Shown here: one piece after another, positions 1 to 9,900 of the stretch
Layout: every line of letters begins with the position of its first letter
How positions within the stretch are numbered: the first letter of the stretch is position 1
From: an uncultured Phocaeicola sp.
GTDB taxonomy: Bacteria > Bacteroidota > Bacteroidia > Bacteroidales > Bacteroidaceae
Assembly (NCBI GenBank): GCA_944320135.1
Contig: CALUGI010000006.1
Span: forward strand, 39,113-103,112
DNA: 64,000 nucleotides
Reading direction: 5' to 3'
The notes under the pieces: model-generated
Databases searched by the model: none
Told to the model about the DNA's origin: nothing
Seen by the model: only the letters and a program-made list of their open reading frames with translations
Made by a program: the position numbers and the translations under genes

Positions 1-2
1 GC

Positions 3-659
3 ATCGACGTGGCCCTGCTCTACCAGCCCGCCACGTTCCGCCTGCTGAGTTCGCAATCGATAAGGGTAAGTATAGAGAGTATCGGAGGCCGCCCCACGCG
101 CGACATTCTTCATGCAACGGGGCGTGTGGTGTCGGGTGACACGCTCGACGTGTTTGTATGCCACTTCCCCTCCCGCTCAGGAGGCGAAAGGGCCACGGAA
201 CCTTTCCGCATACAGGCCGCGTCATGCCTGCGCGCCGCAATCGATTCGGTAACGGCCATGCGCCGATACCCGCACATCATCGTGACGGGCGACTTCAACG
301 ATTGTCCCTCCAACCGCTCTGTCCGCGAAACGCTGGGAGCCGCACTGCCTTCCTCCGGAAATGCCGACGCACGAAAGCTGTACAACCTGACGGAAGGGAA
401 CCCCGGAGGCACATACCGCTACAAGGGCGAATGGAACGCTTTCGACCAGATGATAACCAACGGACGCCTGCTGCAAAGCGGTTCGAAGGTCCGAGCCTCG
501 CGCAAGGCGGCCCGCATCTTGGATTTCCCCTTCCTGCTCGAAGAAGACGAGCGCTACGGGGGCGACACGCCCTTCCGCACATATAAGGGCATACGCTACC
601 ACGGAGGATACAGCGACCACCTGCCGCTCCTGCTCGAACTGGAGATTGAAGACGAATAG
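3..659 (+). CDS. Endonuclease/exonuclease/phosphatase family protein, 5'-truncated by the window
   Basis: The reading frame is already open at the first bases of the window and runs to a TAG stop, so the N-terminal part of the gene lies upstream. The visible C-terminal part has the metal-dependent EEP (DNase I/exonuclease III-like) core: IDVALLYQP near the start, FVCHFPSR, the VTGDFND motif (Asp/Asn of the catalytic centre), and a C-terminal YSDHLPLLLEL, in which the SDH triplet is the conserved catalytic His motif. Substrate cannot be decided; Bacteroidales relatives are usually annotated as secreted or cytoplasmic EEP hydrolases. The GTG at position 9 is internal and should not be taken as the start. 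It converges on nqrF, with a palindromic repeat between them. Confidence 0.85.
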   Translation: MDVALLYQPATFRLLSSQSIRVSIESIGGRPTRDILHATGRVVSGDTLDVFVCHFPSRSGGERATEPFRIQAASCLRAAIDSVTAMRRYPHIIVTGDFNDCPSNRSVRETLGAALPSSGNADARKLYNLTEGNPGGTYRYKGEWNAFDQMITNGRLLQSGSKVRASRKAARILDFPFLLEEDERYGGDTPFRTYKGIRYHGGYSDHLPLLLELEIEDE

Positions 660-687
660 TCCGCCCCTAATAGAAATTAAAAAGAAT

Positions 688-762
688 GTCATTCTGAGCG
701 GAGCGAAGAATCCCGTATGTCTCAGTTGCATATCCGAGATTCTTCACTGCGTTCAGAATGAC
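688..762. repeat. REP-like imperfect inverted repeat in a convergent intergenic gap
   Basis: Two 25-nt arms (688-712 and 738-762) are inverted copies matching at about 22 of 25 positions, separated by 25 nt. The arm core is CATTCTGAGCGGAGCGAAG. Such GTCATTCTGAGC...GAAGAATC palindromes recur between genes in many bacterial genomes. Here it sits between two converging genes, so it could also act as a two-way transcription terminator, although it has no clean U tract. Confidence 0.6.
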
Positions 763-813
763 ACAATAAAGCTGATTCTCTTTAAGGCAGCCTCAATTTC
801 CTTTGAAACGGCC

Positions 814-2082
814 TTATCCTCCGAAATTGTCGTACATGATTGATTCCTGCTCCACGCCCAGTCCGTCGAGCATCTTCACCACAGCGTTCGACATCGGGCC
901 GGGACCGCACATATAGTATTCGATGTCCTCCGGCGCTTCGTGGTTCTTCAGATATGTTTCATACATTACCTGATGGACGAATCCCGGAGTGTATTTCACG
1001 CCTGCTGCATCGGCCGCCGGATCGGGACGGTCGAGCGCAAGATGGAAATGGAAGTTCGGGAAGTCCTTCTCCAACTGCAGGAAGTCTTGCAGATAGAACA
1101 CTTCGTTCAGCGCGCGCGCGCCGTAGAAGTAGTGCATTTCGCGGTCGCGCGTGTCCAGCGTGCGTGTCATGTGCATGATTTGCGCGCGCAACGGAGCCAT
1201 ACCGGCACCTCCGCCCACCCAAATCATTTCCTTCTTCGAGTCGAATATCGGGTGGAAGTCGCCGTAAGGACCGCTCATGAGCACCTTGTCGCCCGGCTTC
1301 AGCGTGAAGATATACGAAGAAGCGATACCTGGGTTCACATCCATGAATCCGCTCCGGTCGGGCTTGAACGGCGGAGTGGCGATACGCACGGTCAGCATGA
1401 ACACGTCGCCCTCGGCCGGATAGTTGGCCATCGAATAGGCGCGGACCGTCGGTTCCGTATTCACACATTTCAGCGAGAACATGTTGAACTTCTTCCATGC
1501 CGGCAGATACTCGTCGCCGATGAGCGACTTGTCGATGTCCTTGTCGTAATCCATCGTGAATGCCGGAATCTTGATTTGCGCGTATGAACCCGGAATGAAG
1601 TCCATGTGCGCCCCGGCCGGAAGCTGCACCTTGAACTCCTTGATGAACGTAGCCACATTCTTGTTGGAGATGACGGTGCATTCATATTCCTTGACGCCCA
1701 GCACTGATTCGGGCACCTTGATGGCCATGTCGCCTTTCACCTTCACCTGACATCCCAGACGCCAGTGGTCCTTCTGCTGCTTGCGGCTGAAATGCCCCAC
1801 TTCGGAAGGAAGAATCTCGCCTCCCCCTTCAAGCACCTGGCACTTGCATTGTCCGCAGGAGCCTTTCCCGCCGCATGCCGACGAGAGGAACACGTTGTTC
1901 ACCGCCAGCGTGTTGAGCAGCGTGGAGCCGGACTCCACCTCCATCTCCTTGTCGCCGTTAATGGTCAGCTTCACCTTCCCGGAAGCGACCAGGAAGTTCT
2001 TTGCCACCAGCAATATCACAACCAGCACCAGAATGGTCACTAAAAACACTCCGATGCTTGCCAATATAAAATTCATATCCAT
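814..2082 (-). CDS. nqrF: Na+-translocating NADH:quinone reductase subunit F
   Basis: This is the electron entry subunit of Na+-NQR. It oxidises NADH through FAD and a 2Fe-2S cluster and feeds the membrane subunits. At 422 aa it is family length. A single N-terminal membrane anchor spans about residues 4-28. The ferredoxin domain has Cys70, Cys76, Cys79 and Cys111, the expected cluster ligands. The flavin site RAYSMANYP lies at 214-222, GPYGDF at 271-276 and the NADH-binding GGGAGMAPLR from 290. The ATG at 2080-2082 is preceded by AAAGGAGC; a second ATG two codons in is also possible. It is the last gene of the nqrABCDEF operon, 18 nt after nqrE. Confidence 0.97.
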   Translation of the reverse strand: MDMNFILASIGVFLVTILVLVVILLVAKNFLVASGKVKLTINGDKEMEVESGSTLLNTLAVNNVFLSSACGGKGSCGQCKCQVLEGGGEILPSEVGHFSRKQQKDHWRLGCQVKVKGDMAIKVPESVLGVKEYECTVISNKNVATFIKEFKVQLPAGAHMDFIPGSYAQIKIPAFTMDYDKDIDKSLIGDEYLPAWKKFNMFSLKCVNTEPTVRAYSMANYPAEGDVFMLTVRIATPPFKPDRSGFMDVNPGIASSYIFTLKPGDKVLMSGPYGDFHPIFDSKKEMIWVGGGAGMAPLRAQIMHMTRTLDTRDREMHYFYGARALNEVFYLQDFLQLEKDFPNFHFHLALDRPDPAADAAGVKYTPGFVHQVMYETYLKNHEAPEDIEYYMCGPGPMSNAVVKMLDGLGVEQESIMYDNFGG

Positions 2083-2100
2083 TGTCTTGCTCCTTTCCCT

Positions 2101-2724
2101 TTAAATATTCAAACCAGAGAAACACATGAAAGCCATTGCCATCAAACCTACGGTGATGAACGTAATGCCCAACCCCTTTAACGGCCCAGGCACGTTGGAA
2201 TAAGCCATCTTCTCGCGCACGGCGGCCAGTCCCACAATAGCCAGCATCCAGCCCAGACCGGAACCCAGCGCATAAGAAATGGAATCCCATACGTCGCCGA
2301 TGTATTTCGGGTCGGACGGAGTGAGATTGATGCGCTGCTGCATGAACAGAGAAGCGCCCATGATGGCGCAGTTCACGGCAATCAGCGGCAGGAAGATGCC
2401 CAACGAAGCGTAAAGCGAGGGGCTGAAACGTTCCACCACCATCTCTACCAGCTGCGTAATGGCCGCGATAACGGCGATGAAAAGGATGAAACTCAGAAAA
2501 CTGAGGTCGATGCCCAGAATGCCGTCGGCCGCAAGCACCTTGGTCTGCAGCAGATAGTTGACCGGCAGGGTGACCACCAGCACGAACGTGACGGCAATTC
2601 CCAGCCCGATTGCGGTCTTCACGTTCTTCGACACGGCCAGATACGAACACATGCCAAGGAAGAAAGCGAAAATCATGTTGTCCACGAATATAGAACGGAC
2701 CAACAGACTAAAAAAATGTTCCAT
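2101..2724 (-). CDS. nqrE: Na+-translocating NADH:quinone reductase subunit E
   Basis: An integral membrane subunit with about six transmembrane segments, 207 aa. With NqrD it forms the inverted-topology pair that holds an intramembrane iron centre. The start was set at the ATG beginning [17 protein letters not shown], the standard NqrE N-terminus; a longer reading of nine extra codons would run into nqrD. AAAAAGGAAA precedes the chosen ATG. Characteristic stretches are [21 protein letters not shown] and [20 protein letters not shown]-like (seen as [20 protein letters not shown]). It lies 23 nt after nqrD and 18 nt before nqrF. Confidence 0.95.
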   Translation of the reverse strand: MEHFFSLLVRSIFVDNMIFAFFLGMCSYLAVSKNVKTAIGLGIAVTFVLVVTLPVNYLLQTKVLAADGILGIDLSFLSFILFIAVIAAITQLVEMVVERFSPSLYASLGIFLPLIAVNCAIMGASLFMQQRINLTPSDPKYIGDVWDSISYALGSGLGWMLAIVGLAAVREKMAYSNVPGPLKGLGITFITVGLMAMAFMCFSGLNI

Positions 2725-2747
2725 AATTTCCTTTTTGTAATTAGACG

Positions 2748-3386
2748 TCAATCATTTTCCTGCAGTTCTTTATGCTTCGCGCGCTGGTACCAGATGATGC
2801 ACGCCACGATGATGAGGGCCATCGGAGGCATCAGCATCAGGCCGTTGTTCACGTAACCGGCTTCCTTCACTGCATCGTAATTCAATATGTTGTATCCCAG
2901 CAGGGTGCCCGACCCTAAAAGCTCGCGGATAAACGCCACTATCACCAGTATCTTGGCGTATCCCAGTCCGTTCCCGATTCCGTCGAGGCAGGACTCCCAC
3001 GGGCCGTTGGCCATAGCGAAGGCTTCCAGCCGTCCCATCAGGATGCAGTTGGTGATAATCAGGCCCACATACACCGAGAGCTGCACGCTCACATCGTAGG
3101 CGAACGCCTTCAGAAACTCGCTTACAATAGTAACCAAGGCCGCCACCACCACCAACTGCACGATGATGCGGATGCGGTTGGGGATGGTCTTGCGAATCAA
3201 TGAAATCACCACGTTGGAGAATGCCGTAATGATGGTGACCGAGAGCCCCATCACGATGGCAGGCTCCAGCTTGGACGTCACGGCCAGAGCCGAACAGATG
3301 CCCAGCACCTGCACCGTCACCGGGTTGTTCATGCTTATCGGAGCAGAAAAGACTTCTTTGTTCTTCGCTGAAAATAATTTTCCCAT
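2748..3386 (-). CDS. nqrD: Na+-translocating NADH:quinone reductase subunit D
   Basis: A 212-aa integral membrane subunit paralogous to NqrE (RnfA/RnfE superfamily). The sequence has six predicted hydrophobic helices and the family signature [18 protein letters not shown] around residues 110-128, followed by [16 protein letters not shown]. The N-terminal [17 protein letters not shown] is also typical, with the Cys in the GICSALA motif expected to ligate the iron shared with NqrE. It sits in the operon 15 nt after nqrC. The only alternative would be an Rnf subunit, but the neighbouring NqrA, NqrB and NqrF types exclude this. Confidence 0.95.
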   Translation of the reverse strand: MGKLFSAKNKEVFSAPISMNNPVTVQVLGICSALAVTSKLEPAIVMGLSVTIITAFSNVVISLIRKTIPNRIRIIVQLVVVAALVTIVSEFLKAFAYDVSVQLSVYVGLIITNCILMGRLEAFAMANGPWESCLDGIGNGLGYAKILVIVAFIRELLGSGTLLGYNILNYDAVKEAGYVNNGLMLMPPMALIIVACIIWYQRAKHKELQEND

Positions 3387-3401
3387 CGTTGTCTCCTCCT
3401 T

Positions 3402-4082
3402 TTAGTTTTTTGAAGTTAAAAATTCAGTGTAATGAGCCAGGCTGTTCTTCAGCATCGCGTCCACGCCCACGGAAGTGATTGTACCTCCTGAGATTCCGTC
3501 CACCTGAAACTCAGGCTTCTCCACTTTGCCGAACTTCACCACGCTCAGTCCCACGTTTCCGCCGTCCATGACCTGCTTGCCCTTGAACTCGTCCTGGAAA
3601 TGTTCGCCCGCGATTTCGGCTCCCAACCCCGGAGTTTCAGAAGCGTGCGAGAAATAAGTGCCGTACACCGTGTTCTTGTCCTCGTTCAGAGCGACATAGC
3701 CCCAAACGGCTCCCCACAGGCCGGCTCCATACACCGGAATCACGTATTTCTTCTGGCCGTCTACTTCGCATATAAAGACATGGGCCCGTCCGTTCTCCTT
3801 GAATTCCTTTTCATAGCCGGTCACGAACTTGCCTTCGTATGGAGCCAGCGAACCGTCTTCGGCCACAATCCGGTCTTCCTTCACCACCTTGGCGAACTCG
3901 GCCTCCACGTCTGCCGCATTGCGGATGTTCAAAGCCGAAAGAATCTGGTTCTTGGTGTCAAGCTCCACGTTCTTTCCCTGCAGGTCGCGCAATGACAAGT
4001 TGACGAAAGCCAGCAGGAATGCCACGATAACCACCAGTACCGAAGCATAAACAATCGTATAAGAGTTACTGTTTGTATCCAT
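3402..4082 (-). CDS. nqrC: Na+-translocating NADH:quinone reductase subunit C
   Basis: This subunit carries a covalently bound FMN. The protein is 226 aa with one N-terminal transmembrane helix (about 8-28) and a periplasmic FMN-binding domain. The attachment site reads GISGGTITS, with Thr201 as the expected flavin-phosphothreonine (the family motif is SGAT/SGGT). PGLGAEI at 151-157 and the C-terminal GVDAML are conserved. Flavin loading would need an ApbE flavin transferase, which is not encoded in this window. Spacing is 12 nt after nqrB and 15 nt before nqrD. Confidence 0.95.
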   Translation of the reverse strand: MDTNSNSYTIVYASVLVVIVAFLLAFVNLSLRDLQGKNVELDTKNQILSALNIRNAADVEAEFAKVVKEDRIVAEDGSLAPYEGKFVTGYEKEFKENGRAHVFICEVDGQKKYVIPVYGAGLWGAVWGYVALNEDKNTVYGTYFSHASETPGLGAEIAGEHFQDEFKGKQVMDGGNVGLSVVKFGKVEKPEFQVDGISGGTITSVGVDAMLKNSLAHYTEFLTSKN

Positions 4083-4094
4083 CGTATCTCGGTT

Positions 4095-5264
4095 TTAGTT
4101 GTTAGACACAGCACGTTTCGCGCGGCGTGAGATGTTGTTCTCCACCACCACATAGTCGATGAGCGGCGCGAAGATGTTCATCAGCAGAATGGCAAGCATC
4201 ATGCCTTCGGGATAGCCCGGATTGAGCACGCGGATGATGATGGCCATCGCCCCGATAAGGAAGCCGTAGACGAACTTGCCGTTCTCGGTGCGCGAGGAAG
4301 TCACCGGATCGGTGGCCATGAACACGGCTCCGAAGCAGAAGCCTCCCAGACAGAGATGCTCATACCAGGGCATACGGGCGATAGCCGTGTCCGGCCCCCA
4401 TGCGTTGAACACCATTCCCATCAGCGCGCCGCCGACGAACACGGACAACATGGTCTTCCAGCTCGCCACGCCGCTCCACAAAAGAATCGCCGCACCGATG
4501 GCGATGGCGATTACGCTCGTCTCGCCGATGGAGCCGGGCATCAGGCCCGTCACCATGTCCCATGAAAAGGCGGGGCATTCGGCAACCTTTGCCACGCCTA
4601 ACGGAGTGGCGCCTGAAAAGCCGTCTATAAACTTATCGCCTCCCAATCCGAAGATGCTCTCGCCCGATACCCATACGGCATCGCCCGACATGCTTGCGGG
4701 ATAGGCGAAGAACAGAAAGGCGCGGGTCACCAGCGCCGGGTTGAAGATGTTCATGCCCGTACCTCCGAACACTTCTTTCGCGAAAATCACCGAGAAAGCC
4801 ACCGCAACGGCCAGCATCCACAACGGGCAGTCGACCGGCACAATCATCGGTATCAGCATACCCGACACCAAGAAGCCTTCCTGGATTTCCTCCTTCTTCC
4901 ATTGGGCGACCACGAACTCGATGCCCAACCCCACCACATACGAAACGATGATTTTGGGCAGCACGGCCAGAAAGCCGTAGAGAAACATTTCCCAGAAGCC
5001 GCCTTCCGCGCCGGTGGCGTGGAAATGCTGGTAGCCCACGTTGTACATGCCGAACAGCAACGCCGGCATGAGCGCAATCACCACGAACGACATGATTCGC
5101 TTGCTGTCGATGGCATCGTGGATGTGCGTCCCCGTCTTTGATGTCGTGTTCGGGACGAAAAGGAATGTCTCGAACCCGTCGAACACCGAACGGAAAGCAT
5201 GATATTTGCCTCCCTCCTCAAAGTTCGGCTTTATCCTGTCAAGATATTTTCTTAATGCATTCAT
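4095..5264 (-). CDS. nqrB: Na+-translocating NADH:quinone reductase subunit B
   Basis: A multi-spanning membrane subunit (389 aa) that binds covalent FMN, carries riboflavin in characterised homologues and forms the main sodium path. The flavinylation motif DGFSGATPLG places the acceptor Thr at residue 220. The N-terminal cytoplasmic segment contains GGKYHAFRSVFDGFETFLFVP, typical of NqrB rather than RnfD. ATG is at 5262-5264, 32 nt downstream of the nqrA stop. The pattern of about ten hydrophobic helices is intact and no frameshift is visible. Confidence 0.96.
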   Translation of the reverse strand: MNALRKYLDRIKPNFEEGGKYHAFRSVFDGFETFLFVPNTTSKTGTHIHDAIDSKRIMSFVVIALMPALLFGMYNVGYQHFHATGAEGGFWEMFLYGFLAVLPKIIVSYVVGLGIEFVVAQWKKEEIQEGFLVSGMLIPMIVPVDCPLWMLAVAVAFSVIFAKEVFGGTGMNIFNPALVTRAFLFFAYPASMSGDAVWVSGESIFGLGGDKFIDGFSGATPLGVAKVAECPAFSWDMVTGLMPGSIGETSVIAIAIGAAILLWSGVASWKTMLSVFVGGALMGMVFNAWGPDTAIARMPWYEHLCLGGFCFGAVFMATDPVTSSRTENGKFVYGFLIGAMAIIIRVLNPGYPEGMMLAILLMNIFAPLIDYVVVENNISRRAKRAVSNN

Positions 5265-5296
5265 TATATTTATATGTTTGGTGAATTAAACTGACT

Positions 5297-6649
5297 TCAG
5301 CACATCTCTTTGCGGAGCATGTCAAGCCCCTCGCGGACAATGCGCTGCAGCTCCATCTTCGACGAGCAGACAAACTCGCAAAGGGCGAAATCCTCAGGAG
5401 CCACCTCATAGATGCCGAGCGCCTCCATGCGGTCGATGTCGCCCGCTATGATGGCCTTGACGAGATATTCGGGCAGGATGTCCATCGGCAGCACGCGGTC
5501 GTATTCTTCCGACATGATCAGATGGCGTTCGCCGCCTTTCACGCGCGCGTCGAGCGCATATTCCTTCTTCTTCCCGAAAAGCCAGCTGAAATAGGAACGG
5601 CTCACGCTGAAATCATCGGTGCGCGGCATAATCCATCCCAACATCTCATGCACGTCGTTCCCCTCCGGGATGACGGTGAGCTGGTTGTGGAACGCGCCGA
5701 GGAAGCCGTTGGCCCCGATTTTCTTGCCTGTCAGCACGTTGCCGCTGATGTAGCGCAGCTCCCTGCCCTTCGTCACGTTTCCGGAAAAGACGCCGGTCAG
5801 CATCGCGCCCACTTTCAGCTTGCAATAGGCGGGCGAGAGCACCTCCGAACCCGTCACGGCCACCGTGCGGGTCAAGTCCACCCGCCCCGTGTTGAACAGG
5901 CGGCCGATGAAGATTACGGCCTGCGGGTCGACCGTCCACACGGTTTCGCCCTTGTTCACGGGAGCGATATGATTGATTTGCACGCCTACGTTGCCCGCCG
6001 GATGCGGCCCGTCGAAGGCGGTCACCGTCACGTTCTTCGCCTGCGTCAGCGCAGGAGCGGTCTGCCTCGCGCTGACACCAAGATATGTCGGGGCGATTTT
6101 GGCCAGAGCGTCCAGCCCTGTCTGGAAATCCGCCTCCTGTCCTTTGAGGACAAACTCGAAGTCCGGAGCCAGAGGGCTGCTGTCGAACGCCGAAACGAAA
6201 ATGGCGCGGGGAGCCTCTGTCGGGTCGGCCACCACGTCATACGGACGCTGGCGGACGAAAGCGAACAGCCCTGCCTCCAGCAAGGCTTCCTTCACCGCAT
6301 CCGCCCCCATCGAGGCGACGTCTTTCTTTCCGAACTCTTCAAAGTCCTGTTCGGCTGCGGCTTCTACGGTTATACTCATCACTTTTCGCCGCGCCCCTCG
6401 TTCCACACTTGTCACGACACCGCTGACGGGCGACACAATTTTCAGCTCAGGGTGGTTCTTGTCGACAAACAAGGGCCCTCCGGCCATCACATACTCCTGC
6501 TCCTTCACCGCCACTTTCGGGGTGACGCCCGTGAAATCGTCGGGACACAACGCATAGAATCCCGGCTCCTTCACCTGCACCGCTTTCGCGGCGGCCTTTC
6601 CTTTCAGGTTTATGTCCAGACCTTTACGCAATTTAATACAATTTGCCAT
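5297..6649 (-). CDS. nqrA: Na+-translocating NADH:quinone reductase subunit A
   Basis: A soluble cytoplasmic-side subunit (450 aa) involved in quinone handling. It opens with the characteristic MANCIKLRKGLDINLKGKA and has PDDFTGVTPKVAVKEQEYV, then PVSGVVTSVERGARRKV, the barrel-sandwich segment shared with RnfC. It lacks RnfC iron-sulfur cysteine clusters, which fits NqrA. It is first in the operon. A -7 element lies just upstream on the minus strand at 6686-6693, facing away from tamB. All six subunits are present in the canonical order, so the complex should be functional. Confidence 0.96.
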   Translation of the reverse strand: MANCIKLRKGLDINLKGKAAAKAVQVKEPGFYALCPDDFTGVTPKVAVKEQEYVMAGGPLFVDKNHPELKIVSPVSGVVTSVERGARRKVMSITVEAAAEQDFEEFGKKDVASMGADAVKEALLEAGLFAFVRQRPYDVVADPTEAPRAIFVSAFDSSPLAPDFEFVLKGQEADFQTGLDALAKIAPTYLGVSARQTAPALTQAKNVTVTAFDGPHPAGNVGVQINHIAPVNKGETVWTVDPQAVIFIGRLFNTGRVDLTRTVAVTGSEVLSPAYCKLKVGAMLTGVFSGNVTKGRELRYISGNVLTGKKIGANGFLGAFHNQLTVIPEGNDVHEMLGWIMPRTDDFSVSRSYFSWLFGKKKEYALDARVKGGERHLIMSEEYDRVLPMDILPEYLVKAIIAGDIDRMEALGIYEVAPEDFALCEFVCSSKMELQRIVREGLDMLRKEMC

Positions 6650-6685
6650 GTCAGGTAAAAAAAATGGTTTTTAATATTTTGCACG

Positions 6686-6693
6686 CAAAAATA
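6686..6693 (-). promoter_or_regulatory. Candidate -7 promoter element for nqrABCDEF
   Basis: On the minus strand the sequence TATTTTTG matches the Bacteroides -7 consensus TAnnTTTG and lies 37 nt before the nqrA ATG. A TGTT about 19 nt further upstream is a weak -33 element. The 327-nt gap 6650-6976 holds only this and the opposing tamB promoter; I saw no other gene in it. Confidence 0.55.
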
Positions 6694-6943
6694 ATGAAAA
6701 AAGAACGAAACGAACAGCTTTTGCCGCCCAATTGCTGAAACATTTCTTCAAATGCGCCCCGAAAGGTTGCAATTCTTTTTATCTTGCATTCATTCTGCAA
6801 CATCGGGTAAGCAAATTTCATCCGTCCGTACCGGAAACGCCCGCACGTTTTTCCGGAAACTTCCCGGCATTTCCGAAAAACGCGCAGACGCAAAAATTTG
6901 CTAATTTGCCGCCCGTACAAAGGAGTTATCCGGACGATTTTCG

Positions 6944-6951
6944 TAATTTTG
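6944..6951 (+). promoter_or_regulatory. Candidate -7 promoter element for tamB-aguA-aguB
   Basis: TAATTTTG matches TAnnTTTG exactly and ends 25 nt before the tamB ATG. No good TTTG is found 19-21 nt upstream. It is divergent from the nqr promoter about 250 nt away. Confidence 0.5.
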
Positions 6952-6976
6952 CTTTCCCATTTCTAAAAACGAACGG

Positions 6977-9900
6977 ATGAGCAGAGCCGCACGCATAAAA
7001 GAGACCATACGCTTTACCATCATTTTTGTGCTGGTATGCTATTTCGGACTGATTGCATTGGTCAATCTGCCCGCCGTGCAGAGCCGCCTCTCCGCCTGCG
7101 CCTCCGGCGAACTGTCTTCGCTGCTCCGGACGGAAGCGAGCATCGGGCACGTCGACCTCGGCTTCCTCAACCGCATCATCCTGCACGACGTGCGGATAAA
7201 GGACAGGCAGGGCGGCGAGATGTTCCGCGCCTCGCGCATGTCGGCCAAATTCGAGCTGGCGCCGCTTTTAGGCGGGAAGATAAGCGTGAGCAGCGTGCAG
7301 CTGTTCGGCCTCGACGTCCGCCTGAAACGCCCTTCGCCCGACGCGCCGCTCAACTGCCGGTTCGTCATCGACGCTTTCGCCCCGAAGGACACGGCGAAGA
7401 AAGGCATGCACGTCGACCTGCGCGTCAACTCCGTGCTCGTGAGGCGCGGGCAGCTGAGCTACGACGTGGCTTCCGTGCCCGAAACGGCGGGGAGGTTCAA
7501 CCCCTCGCACATCGCGGTGAGCAACCTCTCGGCCACCCTGTCGCTGAAGGCGCTGCGGGCCGACTCGCTCAACCTCCAGCTGCGGCGCATGAGCTTCAAC
7601 GAACGGAGCGGCCTGCAGCTGAAGCGCTTCCAGTTCAAGCTGACGGCCAACCGCAGCGGGCTGTACGTCAACGACATGCGCCTCAGCCTTCCGCACACGG
7701 ACTTCACGGCAGACACGCTTTCGCTTGCCGCCCCCTCGCTCGACAGCCTGCCGGACTTCAATGAAGCGGTGCGCTATGCAGGCGTCTTCCGCGCAGCCGT
7801 CACCCCGGCCGACCTGCGGGCGTTCTCCCCCGCCCTGGCGCATTTCCGCGATTCGGTGAGCCTGCGGGCCAGCTTTTCCGGCAGGGGCAGGCGGCTCCGC
7901 TGCGACAGGCTCGTCCTCTCCGGCGCCCAAGACGAGGTGTCGGTGCGCGCCGAAGGGATGATTGACGCCGCAGCGCGCCCGCAAGCCCCCCGCTTCCGGG
8001 GCACCGTGGCCCAAGCCTCGCTGAGCGGAAAGGGGCTGGCATGGCTCGCGGGCAACCTGAAGGGGAACGACTCCGTGCCGCAGTTCCTGGAGCGCATCGG
8101 ATTCCTGCGCTTCAGGGGCGACGTGTCGGGCAGCCGGGCGCGCCTTGCGGCACACGGGCTCATACAGACGGAGCCGGGCGACCTCCGGGCGGACATCACG
8201 GTGAGCGCCGACAGCCTCAGCAAATCGAGAAGCTGTTCGGGAAGGGTCACGGCGGAGGATTTCAGCCTCGGCAAGCTGCTCGGAAAGGAAAACAAGATAG
8301 GGAAAGCGTCGTTCGACCTCGAACTGCACGACTTCAGATACCGCAACCGCAAACCGGAATCGCACATAAAGGGCACGGTCGCCTCGCTGGAATACAACAA
8401 CTACACCTACGGGCAAATCAGCCTCGACGGGAACTTCAAGCCCGGAGGATTCAGCGGGCATCTGGCCGTCGACGACCCCAACGGAAGCATAGAAATCGAC
8501 GGCAGCTTCGCCACAGGCCGCCCCCGGCCCGACTTCAACCTGAAGGCGAAGGTGCGCAACTTCCGCCCCAACAAGCTCCGCCTGACCGAAAAGTATACGG
8601 ACACCGGCCTGTCGCTCAACCTGGCGGCGGACTTCAGCGGACATTCCATCGACGACATGCAAGGGGAAATCCGCCTCGACAGCCTCGCCATCGACGCGCC
8701 CGGCGACGAGCCCGACTATTTCATGCCGTATTTCGGCATCACGGCGGACGCTCTTTCCGCTTCCGGCCGAAAGAGCGTCCGGATAGAATCGCCTTTCCTC
8801 CACGGCTCCGTAGAAGGGCGCTACTCCTACCGCACGGTGCTTGCAAGCGTCCGGAAAATCATCCTCCGCTATATCCCGTCGCTGCTCACGGCCGAAAAGA
8901 AAATGCCGGAGACTGACAACAACTTCCGCTTCAGCCTGCGGATGGAAAACAGCGACATCCTCCCGAAGGCGTTCGGCATCCCCCTCTGCCTCCAGATGCC
9001 CGCCGCCTTCAGCGGACATTTCAACGACAGCCTGGGCAGCATCAGCCTGAACGGATACTTTCCGCAATTCACCTACAACGGGAAACGCTACGAGTCGGGG
9101 ACGCTGCTCTGCAAGAACATAGGCGACACGCTGCAATGCCAGCTCCGCGCAAGCGCCCTGATGCGGAAGGGCGCGATGTTCAACTTCTCGCTCCTTGCCC
9201 GCGCCAAGAACGACAAGATGCGCACCACCCTGTTTTGGGGCAACAACACCAAACAGACGTTCAGCGGAAAGCTCGACGCCCTCACCTCTTTCTCGCAAAG
9301 CCCCGACAGGAAACGCTTCGGAGCGCGCATCGACATCCGTCCGAGCGACATCATCCTCAACGACACGGTGTGGCGCGTCCATCCGGCAACGGTCGCCCTG
9401 GCAAAGGACAGCATCGAGATACGCAACTTCCTTTTCGAACACGCCGACCAGCACCTGAGCGTCAGCGGGCGCATCGGAAGGAACGCGGCGGACTCCTGCA
9501 TCGCAGACATGAAAAACATCAGCCTGCGGTATGTCATGGACATGATCCAGTTCCATGCCGTAGGCTTCGACGGAAGAATCAGCGGAAAGGCGCGGATGGC
9601 CCGCCTGCTCGAAGACCCGGTTGTGGAAGCGGACATCCGCGCAAGCGGGTTCGCGCTGAACGGCTCCCTGCTCGGAGAAGCGGAAATCAAGGGGGCGTGG
9701 GACAAGGAAGCGGAAGGAATACGCCTGCGGGCCGACATCAGGAGAGACGAAAACTGCACGACCCAAGTGGACGGATACATCTCGCCCAAACGGAAGGGCC
9801 TTGACTTGAACATACGCGCCGGAGGCACCCCGCTGGCCTTCCTGCAGCCCTTCGTGCGGAAAGTGTTCAGCGACGTGAGCGGAGAGGCGTATGGAAACGT

